Assembly: GCF_003859805.1 (NCBI RefSeq)
Contig: NZ_RQZG01000007.1
Coordinates: 1 to 64,000, forward strand
Direction of reading: 5' to 3'
Source: Arachnia propionica
GTDB taxonomy: Bacteria; Actinomycetota; Actinomycetes; Propionibacteriales; Propionibacteriaceae
Length of the DNA stretch: 64,000 nt
In this document: positions 17,901-24,540 of the stretch, piece by piece
Numbering within the stretch: the first letter of the stretch is position 1
How the letters are laid out: each line of letters opens with the position of its first letter
Notes under the pieces: generated by a model
What the model was told of the DNA's origin: nothing
The model's input: the letters and a program-made list of their open reading frames with translations, nothing else
Databases searched by the model: none
Position numbers and translations under genes: made by a program

Positions 17901-18288
17901 GCGGGTGACGGTCCGGGTGGAGAGCGACGACGTGGCCGCTGTCCTCCGGGAGGCCTCGGCAGCCCTCGTGACGGGGTCGAGGACCGTGTTCTCGTTCCGC
18001 ACCACACCGGACGAGTCCGTCGCCGCGCTGCTGGAGGACCTCGGTCTCACCGTCGAGGTGACCCCGGACGAGGCCTTCGACCAGGCGGTCCGTGGTCGGG
18101 TCCGGCACCTGGGGGAGCGCGACCTGTTGACCGCGGTGGAGGGCTCCATCGACGTCTCGGTGCACGCGGGTCCCAGCCTGCCGCCGGGTCGACTGGCCCA
18201 GCTGCCCTACGTCCGGGAGCAGGCCGTCTCCATCACCAACCACCGGTTCGGCCATCCCACCGCGCTGACCCGGGACCTCAGGCTGTGA
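14947..18288 (+). CDS. putA: Bifunctional proline dehydrogenase / glutamate-semialdehyde dehydrogenase PutA
   Basis: About 1113 residues. The N-terminal half is an FAD-dependent proline dehydrogenase barrel (VSIKVSSVTGPHSPW, VNLDMEEYRDL, RLVKGANLAMERTQSEMRGW, ASHNIYSLATA, then VPVVPRTEFDAAISYLVRRLEEN). From about residue 500 an aldehyde dehydrogenase follows (TPPWNFPLAIPLGG, VVLTGSAETAQLF, general base Glu692 in LLAETSGKNA, catalytic Cys726 in GQKCSAAS). Together they oxidise proline to glutamate. The N-terminal ribbon-helix-helix repressor domain of enterobacterial PutA is absent, so it is a purely enzymatic form. The start is uncertain between GTG 14941 and GTG 14947; I prefer 14947 because CATGAT ends 6 nt before it. 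A methyltransferase gene follows after 3 bp. Confidence 0.9.
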   Translation: MTKVTDPALISSAVATARRWAEESLQHPEPRAAKLLAGVLAHPDGLKFTLEFVDGVLRPEDPAVAAQNLARLSRQPAPFLPAPLRAGLGIGVKAAPRTLLPVVRRTFALLLGDLVIDIGKDPGPALARLRASGASLNVNLLGEAVLGDDHARERLDRTIDLLARDDVDYVSIKVSSVTGPHSPWAHEATVEESMTRLRPLMTLAERTGKLVNLDMEEYRDLHLTLEVFERFALELPKLRLGLAVQAYLREVSLLLDRVQEVARRRDADGGAPLRVRLVKGANLAMERTQSEMRGWPNPIHPTKRHSDASYLACLDRLVRPESLRSLELGVASHNIYSLATAVELAKARGVQEGVQIEMLAGMAVPLQKVLLAETGSLRLYVPVVPRTEFDAAISYLVRRLEENAAPENFMSGAIGLGRDAAFLDREEQRFREAVELVDAPVPTAWRVQERTETPFFRNAVDTDPALLANQEWAEQIRASLPRPDLGAATVEQATVTTGEDLDDVLERATKAGRSWAATPAAERAAALSRLGEVLEQMRTDLVTVAADEVGKLFDQADVEVSEACDFAHYYAESTLEVVAGATHVPPTVTLVTPPWNFPLAIPLGGVAAALAAGSAVILKPASPARRCSALLAEACWQAGLPRDLVQFVVPGNRDLGRQLVSDERVELVVLTGSAETAQLFRSWRPALPLLAETSGKNALVVTPTADLDLAAADLVQSAFGHAGQKCSAASLGILVGSVARSKRFLDQVLDATASLVVEWPTTPLAQMGPLTEAPGEKLLRGLTRLGPGERWLLQPERIDERLWRPGIRIGVQPGSEFHLTEYFGPVLGLMAARDLPEAIEWQNGTDYGLTAGLHSLDADEIQLWLDHVEAGNLYVNRGITGAIVRRQPFGGWKRSAVGTGSKAGGPNYVIGFGHWEPGTLPTRHVTEPRLARLISGAARILDAATLERLRAAVASDQQAWREEYGAIHDPSALDAEINAFRYRPARVTVRVESDDVAAVLREASAALVTGSRTVFSFRTTPDESVAALLEDLGLTVEVTPDEAFDQAVRGRVRHLGERDLLTAVEGSIDVSVHAGPSLPPGRLAQLPYVREQAVSITNHRFGHPTALTRDLRL

Positions 18289-18291
18289 CCG

Positions 18292-19110
18292 GTGGTCGAG
18301 CAGGAGGACCTGGACCACGCACTGGTCGCCTTCTACTCGGGTGACGACGAGGACGACCGCATCCAGGGCAGTCACGCCAGTGGTGTCGTCGAGTTCATCC
18401 GGGTGCAGCGGCTGCTGCGTGCCCGGCTGCACCCTGCCTCGCGCATCCTGGACGTCGGGGGTGCGACGGGGGTGCACAGCCGGTGGCTGGCCGCCGACGG
18501 ACACCACGTCACCCTGCTCGACCCGGTGCCGTCGCAGGTGGCGAGGGCCGCTGAGGTCGGCACCTTCGAGGCGCTGGTGGGTGATGCGCGTCGGCTGCCC
18601 CTCGGCCCTGCCAGTGTCGATGCCGTGCTGCTGTTCGGCCCGCTCTACCACCTGATCCGTCGTGAGGATCGGGTGCAGGCCCTGGCCGAGGCGGCCCGGG
18701 TGCTGCGTCCGGGTGGGCTGCTGTTCGCCCAGGGGATCACGCGGTTGGCGGCCATTGCGACGGATGCCGCCGCCGTCGGGTACGACCAGCTGTCCGATCC
18801 GGTGTGGGACCTGGCCCGCACCGGGGAGTGGGCGAGCACCGACGGTGGTTTCCCGGGCGGTCACTTCCACACCGTCGCCGAGCTGCGCGACGAGGTGGCG
18901 CAGGCCGGGTGCGTGGTGGAGAGCGTGCACGGCCTGGAGGGACCGCAGGCCGGGGCGCTGGAGCTCCTCGACGCGGACGACGAGCTGGTCGGCACCGCCG
19001 TGGCACTGGCGGAACGGGTGGAGGAGCTGCTCGAGGGCTCCCCGCGAGCCGACACGGTGGCCGAGTACAGCCCGCACGTCATGGCCGTGGCGCGTCGTGT
19101 GCTTGACTGA
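18292..19110 (+). CDS. Class I SAM-dependent methyltransferase
   Basis: About 272 residues with a Rossmann methyltransferase core: RILDVGGATGVHSRWLA (motif I, about 46-62), VTLLDPVPSQV (acidic residue for SAM ribose), VGDARRLPLGPASVDAVLLFGPLYHL (motifs II-III) and AARVLRPGGLLFA. The substrate cannot be told from sequence. The GTG at 18292 lies 3 bp after putA's stop and lacks a good ribosome site, so translation may depend on coupling; a GGAGG inside the gene suggests that a slightly later start is possible. A methyltransferase of this type next to putA has no obvious metabolic link. Confidence 0.75.
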   Translation: MVEQEDLDHALVAFYSGDDEDDRIQGSHASGVVEFIRVQRLLRARLHPASRILDVGGATGVHSRWLAADGHHVTLLDPVPSQVARAAEVGTFEALVGDARRLPLGPASVDAVLLFGPLYHLIRREDRVQALAEAARVLRPGGLLFAQGITRLAAIATDAAAVGYDQLSDPVWDLARTGEWASTDGGFPGGHFHTVAELRDEVAQAGCVVESVHGLEGPQAGALELLDADDELVGTAVALAERVEELLEGSPRADTVAEYSPHVMAVARRVLD

Positions 19111-19113
19111 GGC

Positions 19114-20499
19114 ATGGAGACCTTCGAGGCGACGACGACGCTGCCCCACCCGGCCCGGGAGGTGTTCGACTGGCATGCCCGGCCCGGTGCCCTGACCCGG
19201 GTCAGCCCACCGTGGGCGATGCGGGTGCTCGCTGAGGCCACCCCGCCGTTGGCCGCCGGGGCGCTCGTGCGGCTGCGCACCGCACTTCCCTGGACCGGTG
19301 GCATGGGGTGGGTGCGCGTCGACACCCGGCTCGGGACCGGACCCGAACCGTCGTCCTTCGTCGACCGCATGGTGCGCGGGCCCTTCCGCTCCTGGGAGCA
19401 CACCCACCTGTTTCGTGGGGCCGCTGACTGCCGGGTCGTCGACCATGTCAGGTGGGAGGCCCCCCTCGGGGTGCCACCCCGCCTGGTCGCCTGTCGGTTG
19501 CCTGCCATCTTCGAGGCCCGGGCCCGGCGGTTGCGTCGTGAGCTGGACCATGCCGCTGACCTCACCCGTCGGTTCCCGCGACGGCTCCGCGTGCTGCTCG
19601 CCAGTGCATCAGGGCTGGTCGGGACGCAGGTCGTCGCGCTGTTCGGCACCCTCGGGCACGAGGTCCGTCGCCTGGTGCGTCGCGACCCCGCTCACGGTGA
19701 GGTGCGCTGGGACCCGGACCGGGGCGAGCTGTCCCCCACCGAGGTGGCCTGGGCGGATGTCGTGGTGCACCTGGGTGGGGCCACCATCGGGCGACGCCAT
19801 GACGAGAGGGGCAGGCAGCTGATCCGGCGGTCGCGGGTGGAGTCGACGCGTCTGCTGGCCGATGTCATCCGTGCGCTGCCGGAGCAGGACCGGCCCCACG
19901 CATTCGTGTGTGCCTCGGCGATGGGGATCTACGGGGCGCAACGCCCGGGCGAGGAACTGACCGAGGACTCCCCCACCGGAACCGGTTTCCTCGCGGAGGT
20001 GTGCCGGGCCTGGGAGCGGGAGGCGGCACGCGTCGAGGAGGCCGGGGTGCGACGGGTCTGTGTGCGTTCCGGTGTGGTGCTGACCACCCTGGGCGGCACC
20101 CTGCCGTTGCAGCTGCCGCTGTTCCTGGCAGGGATGGGGGGTGTGTTGGGTGACCCCCGGGCGCACCTGCCGTGGATCTCACTCGACGACGTGGCCCGTG
20201 TTTACGTGCGTGCAGCCCTGGACCCGGCCCTCAGTGGTCCCGTCAACGCAGCCGCCCCGGAGCCCGTCACGCAGTGGGAGTACGCCGCGACGCTGGCCCG
20301 GCTGTGCCGACGCCCCGCCTGGCTGCCGGTGCCCCGGTTCGGCCCGCGGATGCTGCTGGGACGTTCAGGGGCCGAGGAGCTGGCCTTCGCGGATCAGCAG
20401 GTGGTGCCGGCCCGCCTGGCAGGGATCGGTTTCGACTTCGACCAGCCGAGCCTGGCGCAGGCCCTCGCCGAGACCACCGGGTTCACTCAGCGGGCCTGA
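19114..20499 (+). CDS. SRPBCC domain fused to TIGR01777-type NAD-dependent epimerase
   Basis: This 461-residue protein has an N-terminal START/polyketide-cyclase (SRPBCC) domain (about 1-150) with a hydrophobic-ligand cavity. It is fused to an extended SDR of the TIGR01777 (YfcH/SDR39U1) family (about 165-461): LLASASGLVGTQVV (nucleotide binding), VVVHLGGATIGRRHDERGRQLIRRSRVEST, CASAMGIYG (active-site Tyr in a YG pair) and the TGFLAEVCRAWE motif. This fusion is common in actinobacteria and uncharacterised. It starts 3 bp after the methyltransferase gene, so putA, the methyltransferase and this gene form one transcription unit. Its last 13 bp overlap the end of the converging permease gene. 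Confidence 0.8.
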   Translation: METFEATTTLPHPAREVFDWHARPGALTRVSPPWAMRVLAEATPPLAAGALVRLRTALPWTGGMGWVRVDTRLGTGPEPSSFVDRMVRGPFRSWEHTHLFRGAADCRVVDHVRWEAPLGVPPRLVACRLPAIFEARARRLRRELDHAADLTRRFPRRLRVLLASASGLVGTQVVALFGTLGHEVRRLVRRDPAHGEVRWDPDRGELSPTEVAWADVVVHLGGATIGRRHDERGRQLIRRSRVESTRLLADVIRALPEQDRPHAFVCASAMGIYGAQRPGEELTEDSPTGTGFLAEVCRAWEREAARVEEAGVRRVCVRSGVVLTTLGGTLPLQLPLFLAGMGGVLGDPRAHLPWISLDDVARVYVRAALDPALSGPVNAAAPEPVTQWEYAATLARLCRRPAWLPVPRFGPRMLLGRSGAEELAFADQQVVPARLAGIGFDFDQPSLAQALAETTGFTQRA

Positions 20500-21233
20500 T
20501 CCCACCGGAACCACCGGGTACCGATCGCGCCGAACAGCGCGGTGCACCCGAGCAGGACCCCGACGGAGACCCACGGCCAGGCCACGCCCTGCCAACTGGC
20601 CGCCACCAGCTGGGCGATGTGGTGGACCGGGGAGAACCGCATCACGGCCTGCACGCCGTCGGGCATCACGGCGGTGGGGATGAACGCCCCGGAGGTCATC
20701 ATGAGCAGGATCATCACTCCGTTGCCGATCCCGGTGGCCGCCGCGACCGACGGGTAGAGCGCGGCCAGGGTGTACCCGATGGCCAGCATCGCGACGGCAC
20801 CCAGCACCAGGGCCGCGATGACGAGGAGAGGGTTGGTCGGCCACGGGACCCGGAAGACGAGGATGCCGGTCAGCAGGGTGAGCAGGGCCCCGATCAGACC
20901 GAGGCAGAACTGGACGGTGAGGTCCGCGGCCACGTAGGTGCGGGACCTGAGCGGGGTGATCCGGAACCGGTTGAGCGCTCCGCTGGTGCGCAGGATCAGT
21001 TGATTCGTCGGGACCAGCATGATGCCGACCACGACGACGCCGATGACGGTCAGCCCGGGCAGCATCTGGTCCACGAAGCCACTCATCCCGAACTGGGGCT
21101 GCGGGTCGTTGCCGAAGATCGCGCCCAGCCCCAGCAGCAGCATGGGTGAGAGGACGAGGGTGAAGAACAGTGCGACGGGTTCGCGCAGCTGCGACTTCGC
21201 CAGTGCGCCAACCAGCACCCGATAGGTCCGCAT
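20487..21233 (-). CDS. ABC-2 type transport permease
   Basis: This 248-residue integral membrane protein has about six helices in ABC-2 (drug or polymer exporter) arrangement: a first helix at VALFFTLVLSPMLLLGLG, the conserved RTSGALNRFRITPL segment that contacts the ATPase, then helices ending near the C-terminus. It starts 1 nt after the stop of the ATPase gene, so the two form one exporter. The substrate is not evident; ABC-2 exporters with an associated small regulator often export antimicrobial peptides or drugs. Confidence 0.85.
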   Translation of the reverse strand: MRTYRVLVGALAKSQLREPVALFFTLVLSPMLLLGLGAIFGNDPQPQFGMSGFVDQMLPGLTVIGVVVVGIMLVPTNQLILRTSGALNRFRITPLRSRTYVAADLTVQFCLGLIGALLTLLTGILVFRVPWPTNPLLVIAALVLGAVAMLAIGYTLAALYPSVAAATGIGNGVMILLMMTSGAFIPTAVMPDGVQAVMRFSPVHHIAQLVAASWQGVAWPWVSVGVLLGCTALFGAIGTRWFRWDQAR

Positions 21234-21234
21234 G

Positions 21235-22149
21235 TCATTCTCCTTCCCGCATGGCGCGGCCGGTGAGTGTCAGGAACACATCCTCCAGGGTTGGCTCCGT
21301 GAGGCCCATGGCGGTCACCTCGATGCCTGCTGCGGCGAGTCGCGCCATCACCACGGGGGTGAACTGGCCACTCCCCGTGACGACGAGCACCCCACCGTCG
21401 AGGGTGACGGAGGTCACCTGGTCGATGTCCTGGAGCAGCTCGGGGGTGGGCGGGGTCTCGGTCTCCAGCCGCAGCACCGTGCCGTTCGTGTGACGCCCGA
21501 TGAGTTCGGCCAGGGTGCCCTCAGCGATGATGCGCCCGGCGTCGATGATGGCGATGCGGTCGCACAGGGCGGCCGCCTCGGCCATCGAGTGGGTGGTGAT
21601 GACGATGGTGCGGCCCTGGTCGCGCAGGCCCCGCAGCACGTCCCAGATGGCGAGCCGGGCCTGCGGGTCGACGGCGGAGGTGAGCTCGTCGAGGAACAGC
21701 AGCTCGGGGTCGTGCAGCAGGGCGAGTGCGATGAAGACCCGCTGCCGCTGCCCACCGGAGAGCCTCTCGATGCGGGAGCCCGCCTTCGAGGTGAGCCCCA
21801 GTTCGGCCAGGAGGTCGTCGATGTCCCGGGTGTGGTCGTAGAAGGAGGCGAAGGTGGTCAGGACCTCGGCGACGGTGAGCCGCGGAATGGTCGTCGATTC
21901 CTGGAGCTGGCTTCCCATCCGGGTGGCGAGCTGGTCACGCTGCCGGACGGGATCGAGGCCGAGCACCTCCACGGTTCCTGAGGTCGGGTGGTCGAGGCCC
22001 TGCAGCTGGTTGAGCAGTGTGGTCTTGCCCGAGCCGTTGGGGCCGAGCAGGCCGAAGATCTGGCGGGGTTCGATCTCCAGGCTCACGCCGTCGAGGGCGG
22101 TGACGTCCTTGAAACGACGGTGGACGTCGCGGCAGGTGACGGCACTCAT
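21235..22149 (-). CDS. ABC transporter ATP-binding protein (ABC-2 exporter)
   Basis: This 304-residue ATPase shows Walker A GPNGSGKTT (about 37-45), Q-loop in MGSQLQEST, signature LSGGQRQRV, Walker B LLFLDELTSAVDPQ and the switch His in ITTHSMAEA. Walker B reads DEL where most relatives have DEP; the catalytic Glu is present, so it should be active. The last 80 residues form the C-terminal domain typical of DrrA/CcmA-type exporters (LEDVFLTLTGRAMREGE). Its ATG overlaps the abrB stop by 4 bp. Encoded with the permease downstream, it drives export. Confidence 0.88.
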   Translation of the reverse strand: MSAVTCRDVHRRFKDVTALDGVSLEIEPRQIFGLLGPNGSGKTTLLNQLQGLDHPTSGTVEVLGLDPVRQRDQLATRMGSQLQESTTIPRLTVAEVLTTFASFYDHTRDIDDLLAELGLTSKAGSRIERLSGGQRQRVFIALALLHDPELLFLDELTSAVDPQARLAIWDVLRGLRDQGRTIVITTHSMAEAAALCDRIAIIDAGRIIAEGTLAELIGRHTNGTVLRLETETPPTPELLQDIDQVTSVTLDGGVLVVTGSGQFTPVVMARLAAAGIEVTAMGLTEPTLEDVFLTLTGRAMREGE

Positions 22150-22379
22150 GGCTGCACCTGCGGTGGTTGCTCGACGGCCGCCATCATGTCGGCCAGGGCT
22201 GCGGCCGGGAGGATCGCGATGCCACGGGTGCGGTCGGCCAGCAGCAGCACCTGGTCGCCGGGCGCGAAACCGAGGAGGTCGCGGGCTCCTTTCGGGATGA
22301 CGATCTGCCCCTTGGGGCCGATGGTGAGTGTTGCGGCGAAGCGTCCCTCGACGGGTGGCAGGCCGGCGTGGTCCTCCAT
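22146..22379 (-). CDS. AbrB/MazE/SpoVT-family DNA-binding protein
   Basis: This 77-residue protein has one swapped-hairpin AbrB domain: ATLTIGPKGQIVIPKGARDLLGFAPGDQVLLLAD (about 15-48), followed by a short helical tail. It heads the operon abrB-ATPase-permease, with a 4-bp overlap into the ATPase gene, so it is probably the local regulator rather than an antitoxin; no toxin gene adjoins it. TAGGAGTTGTC gives a ribosome site. A well-formed promoter with flanking GTTGC/GCAAC arms lies just upstream and is the likely target of autoregulation. Confidence 0.85.
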   Translation of the reverse strand: MEDHAGLPPVEGRFAATLTIGPKGQIVIPKGARDLLGFAPGDQVLLLADRTRGIAILPAAALADMMAAVEQPPQVQP

Positions 22380-22393
22380 GACAACTCCTACTC

Positions 22394-22439
22394 GTTGCGC
22401 TTTGTAAGTAGAGTAATACTTTTCCTACCTCTTTGCAAC
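22394..22439 (-). promoter_or_regulatory. abrB operon promoter and possible operator
   Basis: On the minus strand TTGCAA (22438-22433) and TACTCT (22415-22410) are exactly 17 nt apart. This places the transcript start about 24 nt before the abrB ATG. GTTGC at 22394-22398 and GCAAC at 22435-22439 form inverted arms around the whole promoter, and the -35 box is itself a palindrome. AbrB binding here is inference. Confidence 0.6.
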
Positions 22440-22646
22440 AGGATCCACCTCCTCCGATCGGAGTTGGTCGATGGCGACCCGGTACGTGTTGCAGCGATTG
22501 CATCTGATGCAGTTGTCCCAGATGACGAGGAGCGGCTCCATGACGACGGTCATGCACGCTGCGACGGTGACCCGTGAGCCTGTCAAGGCGGCGATACCCG
22601 TGATGACGGAGTTGACGATGCCTCGGCGTGACGGTCCGGGCTCCGA
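22425..22646 (-). pseudogene. Possible coding remnant (membrane-protein tail with CxxCxxC)
   Basis: A 73-codon open stretch, stopping at 22425, shows coding-like base usage (third positions mostly G/C, second positions clearly AT-richer). It encodes a hydrophobic segment (GIVNSVITGIAAL...) followed by CIRCNRC and a charged tail ending EEVDPVAKR. There is no start codon at its beginning and an in-frame stop lies just upstream, so it would be a truncated gene. The abrB promoter overlaps its last codons. The remainder of the 22440-22834 gap holds nothing else I can support. Confidence 0.3.
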
Positions 22647-22834
22647 TCAGGGAGGAAGGACCGCGCATCCTCCAGAAGGGGTGGTCGAGGTCGTACAGCC
22701 GGACGTGACCGCCACGCCCCCGTCCCGTTGTCCGCGGATTCCCGGACCCATGCGCGACGGCTTCGGCAGGGCGGCACAAACGCAGCGGGCCGAGGCGGAC
22801 CTCGACCGCATCTGCGACCGGGGACGCGGCAGGC

Positions 22835-23608
22835 TCAGGTCCGTGCTCCTGGACGGTGAGCGTCCAGCCACGGGTCGACCAGGCCGTGGAACAGCTCCGG
22901 GTCATCACGTCGGATGCAGTGGCCCACCTGGTCGAGGTACTCGAAACGGACCAGGTCGTTGTCCAGGATCCCGGGGTCGCAGCGGAGGTCCCCGTCGGCA
23001 TCCCAGAGCACCAGGGTCGGCACCCGCAACGCGTTGAACACCTCGGCCACGTCCAGACTGTCGATGGTGCCGCGACGCAGCATCCAGCGGTCCACCCGGG
23101 GCTTGGAGGCGGCCCAGGCCGTGAGCTCCGTCTCCGACCACGGCGTCTCCTCACGCATCCGGGCCAGCTCCGTCTCAGGGTGCTCGGAGACCGCCGTGAC
23201 CCCCTCCAACCATTCAGTGTTCGGGCCGGGCGTGAGGATCACCCGGTCCACGACGGCGGGGTCCTCCAGCACCAGGCAGCTGAACAGCTCCGGGCGTCGC
23301 ACCGCAGCCAGCGCCGCGACCCGCCCGCCGAGCGAGTGGCCGACGGCGGCCACCGGCCCGGGCAGGCCTTCCAGCAGCCCGATGAGATCGGCGACGAGCA
23401 CGTCGGACATGCGGCTCATCTGGTCCGGCGAGAACCGGGGCGAGAACCCGTGGCCGCGCTGATCGACCCCGAACACGTGCCAGGCACCGGACCACCGCTC
23501 GACGGCGTCGGGCCAGTTGGACCCGTCGTCGGTGATGCCGTGCAGGAGGACCAGCGGCGGCGCCTCGGGAGAACCGTGCTCATGGACATGGAGTGCGTCG
23601 TTGCTCAT
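22835..23608 (-). CDS. Alpha/beta hydrolase
   Basis: This 257-residue alpha/beta-hydrolase fold protein has PLVLLHGITDDGSNW (oxyanion HG motif), FGVDQRGHGFS, nucleophile elbow GHSLGGR (Ser about 93), VLWDADGDLRCDPG (acid Asp region) and DQVGHCIRRDD (catalytic His near the end). It could be an esterase, lipase or haloperoxidase-like enzyme; the substrate is unknown. The ATG lies 6 nt after TACTGT and 17 bp from the divergent DinB-family gene, so its mRNA is probably leaderless. Confidence 0.8.
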   Translation of the reverse strand: MSNDALHVHEHGSPEAPPLVLLHGITDDGSNWPDAVERWSGAWHVFGVDQRGHGFSPRFSPDQMSRMSDVLVADLIGLLEGLPGPVAAVGHSLGGRVAALAAVRRPELFSCLVLEDPAVVDRVILTPGPNTEWLEGVTAVSEHPETELARMREETPWSETELTAWAASKPRVDRWMLRRGTIDSLDVAEVFNALRVPTLVLWDADGDLRCDPGILDNDLVRFEYLDQVGHCIRRDDPELFHGLVDPWLDAHRPGART

Positions 23609-23625
23609 GCCTCTACAGTACTTCC
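23609..23625. promoter_or_regulatory. Overlapping bidirectional leaderless promoters
   Basis: Seventeen bp separate the ATG codons of two divergent genes. TACAGT (23614-23619) lies 6 nt before the plus-strand ATG, and TACTGT on the minus strand (23620-23615) lies 6 nt before the minus-strand ATG. The two -10 boxes share the palindrome TACAGTA/TACTGTA. Confidence 0.5.
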
Positions 23626-24144
23626 ATGGCTGACGACCGCCCCGAACCGCCCACGAATGCGAGCGAGGAGACCACTCTGCTCGGCTTCCTTGACTTCCTG
23701 CGCGCCACCATCGCGATGAAGACGTCCGGGCTCAGCGACGAGGAGCTGCACACCCGATCGACCTGCTCGGCCATGACCCTGGGTGGTCTGCTGAAACACC
23801 TGGCCTTCGTCGAGTCGTACTGGTTCATCGCGGTGCTCTCACGTCAGGAGACGTCCAGGCCCTGGGGAACGCTGGACTGGCGGGACGACCCTGACTGGGA
23901 CTGGACGAGTGCCGCCGATCAGTCCGGGGAGCAGCTTCGCACCCTGTGGCAGGACAGCGTCGTGCGCTCCAGGGTCGCCTGGGCGGGGTTCAGGGCGACC
24001 AACGACCTGGGCACGACGGTGCCGCGTGGCGACGACCGCGTCTCGGCCCGGTGGGTGCTGACCCACATGATCGAGGAGTACGCCCGCCACTGCGGTCACG
24101 CCGATCTGCTGCGTGAGGCCATCGACGGGGTCACCGGGGAGTGA
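23626..24144 (+). CDS. DinB/DUF664-family protein
   Basis: This 172-residue four-helix-bundle protein of the DinB-like DUF664 group has a conserved metal-site pattern: GGLLKHLAFVESYWF (His about 50), and near the C-terminus WVLTHMIEEYARHCGHADLLREAIDG with three His positions. Relatives include mycothiol-dependent enzymes such as maleylpyruvate isomerase-like proteins, which fits an actinobacterium, but the substrate here is unknown. The start follows TACAGT by 6 nt. A near-perfect palindrome follows the stop. Confidence 0.8.
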   Translation: MADDRPEPPTNASEETTLLGFLDFLRATIAMKTSGLSDEELHTRSTCSAMTLGGLLKHLAFVESYWFIAVLSRQETSRPWGTLDWRDDPDWDWTSAADQSGEQLRTLWQDSVVRSRVAWAGFRATNDLGTTVPRGDDRVSARWVLTHMIEEYARHCGHADLLREAIDGVTGE

Positions 24145-24153
24145 ACTCGTCTG

Positions 24154-24180
24154 GAACGTGTCGATCCGATCGACACGTTC
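24154..24180 (+). terminator. Palindromic terminator after the DinB-family gene
   Basis: GAACGTGTCGATC (24154-24166) and its exact reverse complement (24168-24180) flank a single C. The RNA would fold with a loop of about 5 nt. It begins 9 nt past the stop. Confidence 0.6.
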
Positions 24181-24183
24181 TCC

Positions 24184-24540
24184 TGGCGTGGTCACGACTC
24201 ACTGGGCGCCTCACCACAGGCCAAGGAAGCACTGCGACGCCGAGAGGCTCTCCACGATGGTCTCCGGTCGCTTGGCTCCCACCCCGTGACCACCGGCACC
24301 GCCATCGATGTCCGCTCCCTCATCCAGGGCCGCCCACCACCGGTTCGAGGCGATCCACCCGTTCCACGACGCCAGTGGCCGGACGGGTCGCACTCTCAAC
24401 CTGCTGCTCCTGCTGGGACACGGGCTGCTCGAGTTTCCCGTGCTCCACCTCTTTGGCCACATCCTGTTTCACAAGGATGAGCAACCACCGACCCTGCTGG
24501 AGGCGCTGTTCGCCCCCCTTGCCCGCCTGGGACCACGGCC
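24184..24540 (+). pseudogene. Broken SoFic-like Fic adenylyltransferase gene
   Basis: Two pieces of one Fic protein are readable in different frames. The first (about 24184-24340) reads SLGASPQAKEALRRREAL, then GSHPVTTGTAIDVRSLIQG, matching the helical segment before the catalytic core of SoFic-type proteins. The second (about 24334-24540) reads HHRFEAIHPFHDASGRTGR and LNLLLLLGHGLLEFPVLHL, i.e. the active-site motif HPFxxxxGRTGR and the following helices. Roughly 60 residues that normally lie between are missing, the frame shifts at the join, and neither N-terminal nor C-terminal ends are present. In the motif, the usual DGNGR is DASGR. The gene is dead. It is distinct from the intact Fic toxin at 44388. 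Confidence 0.75.

Noticed and set aside
15910-19551. 1213-residue minus-strand frame opposite putA and the genes after it
   Set aside because: It spans three well-supported plus-strand genes with clear catalytic motifs. Its own sequence is Gly/Gln/His/Arg-rich without any fold signature.
22471-23037. 189-residue plus-strand frame in the gap before the hydrolase gene
   Set aside because: Half of it lies opposite the hydrolase gene, and the translation is basic and low-complexity. The minus strand of the same gap has better coding statistics.
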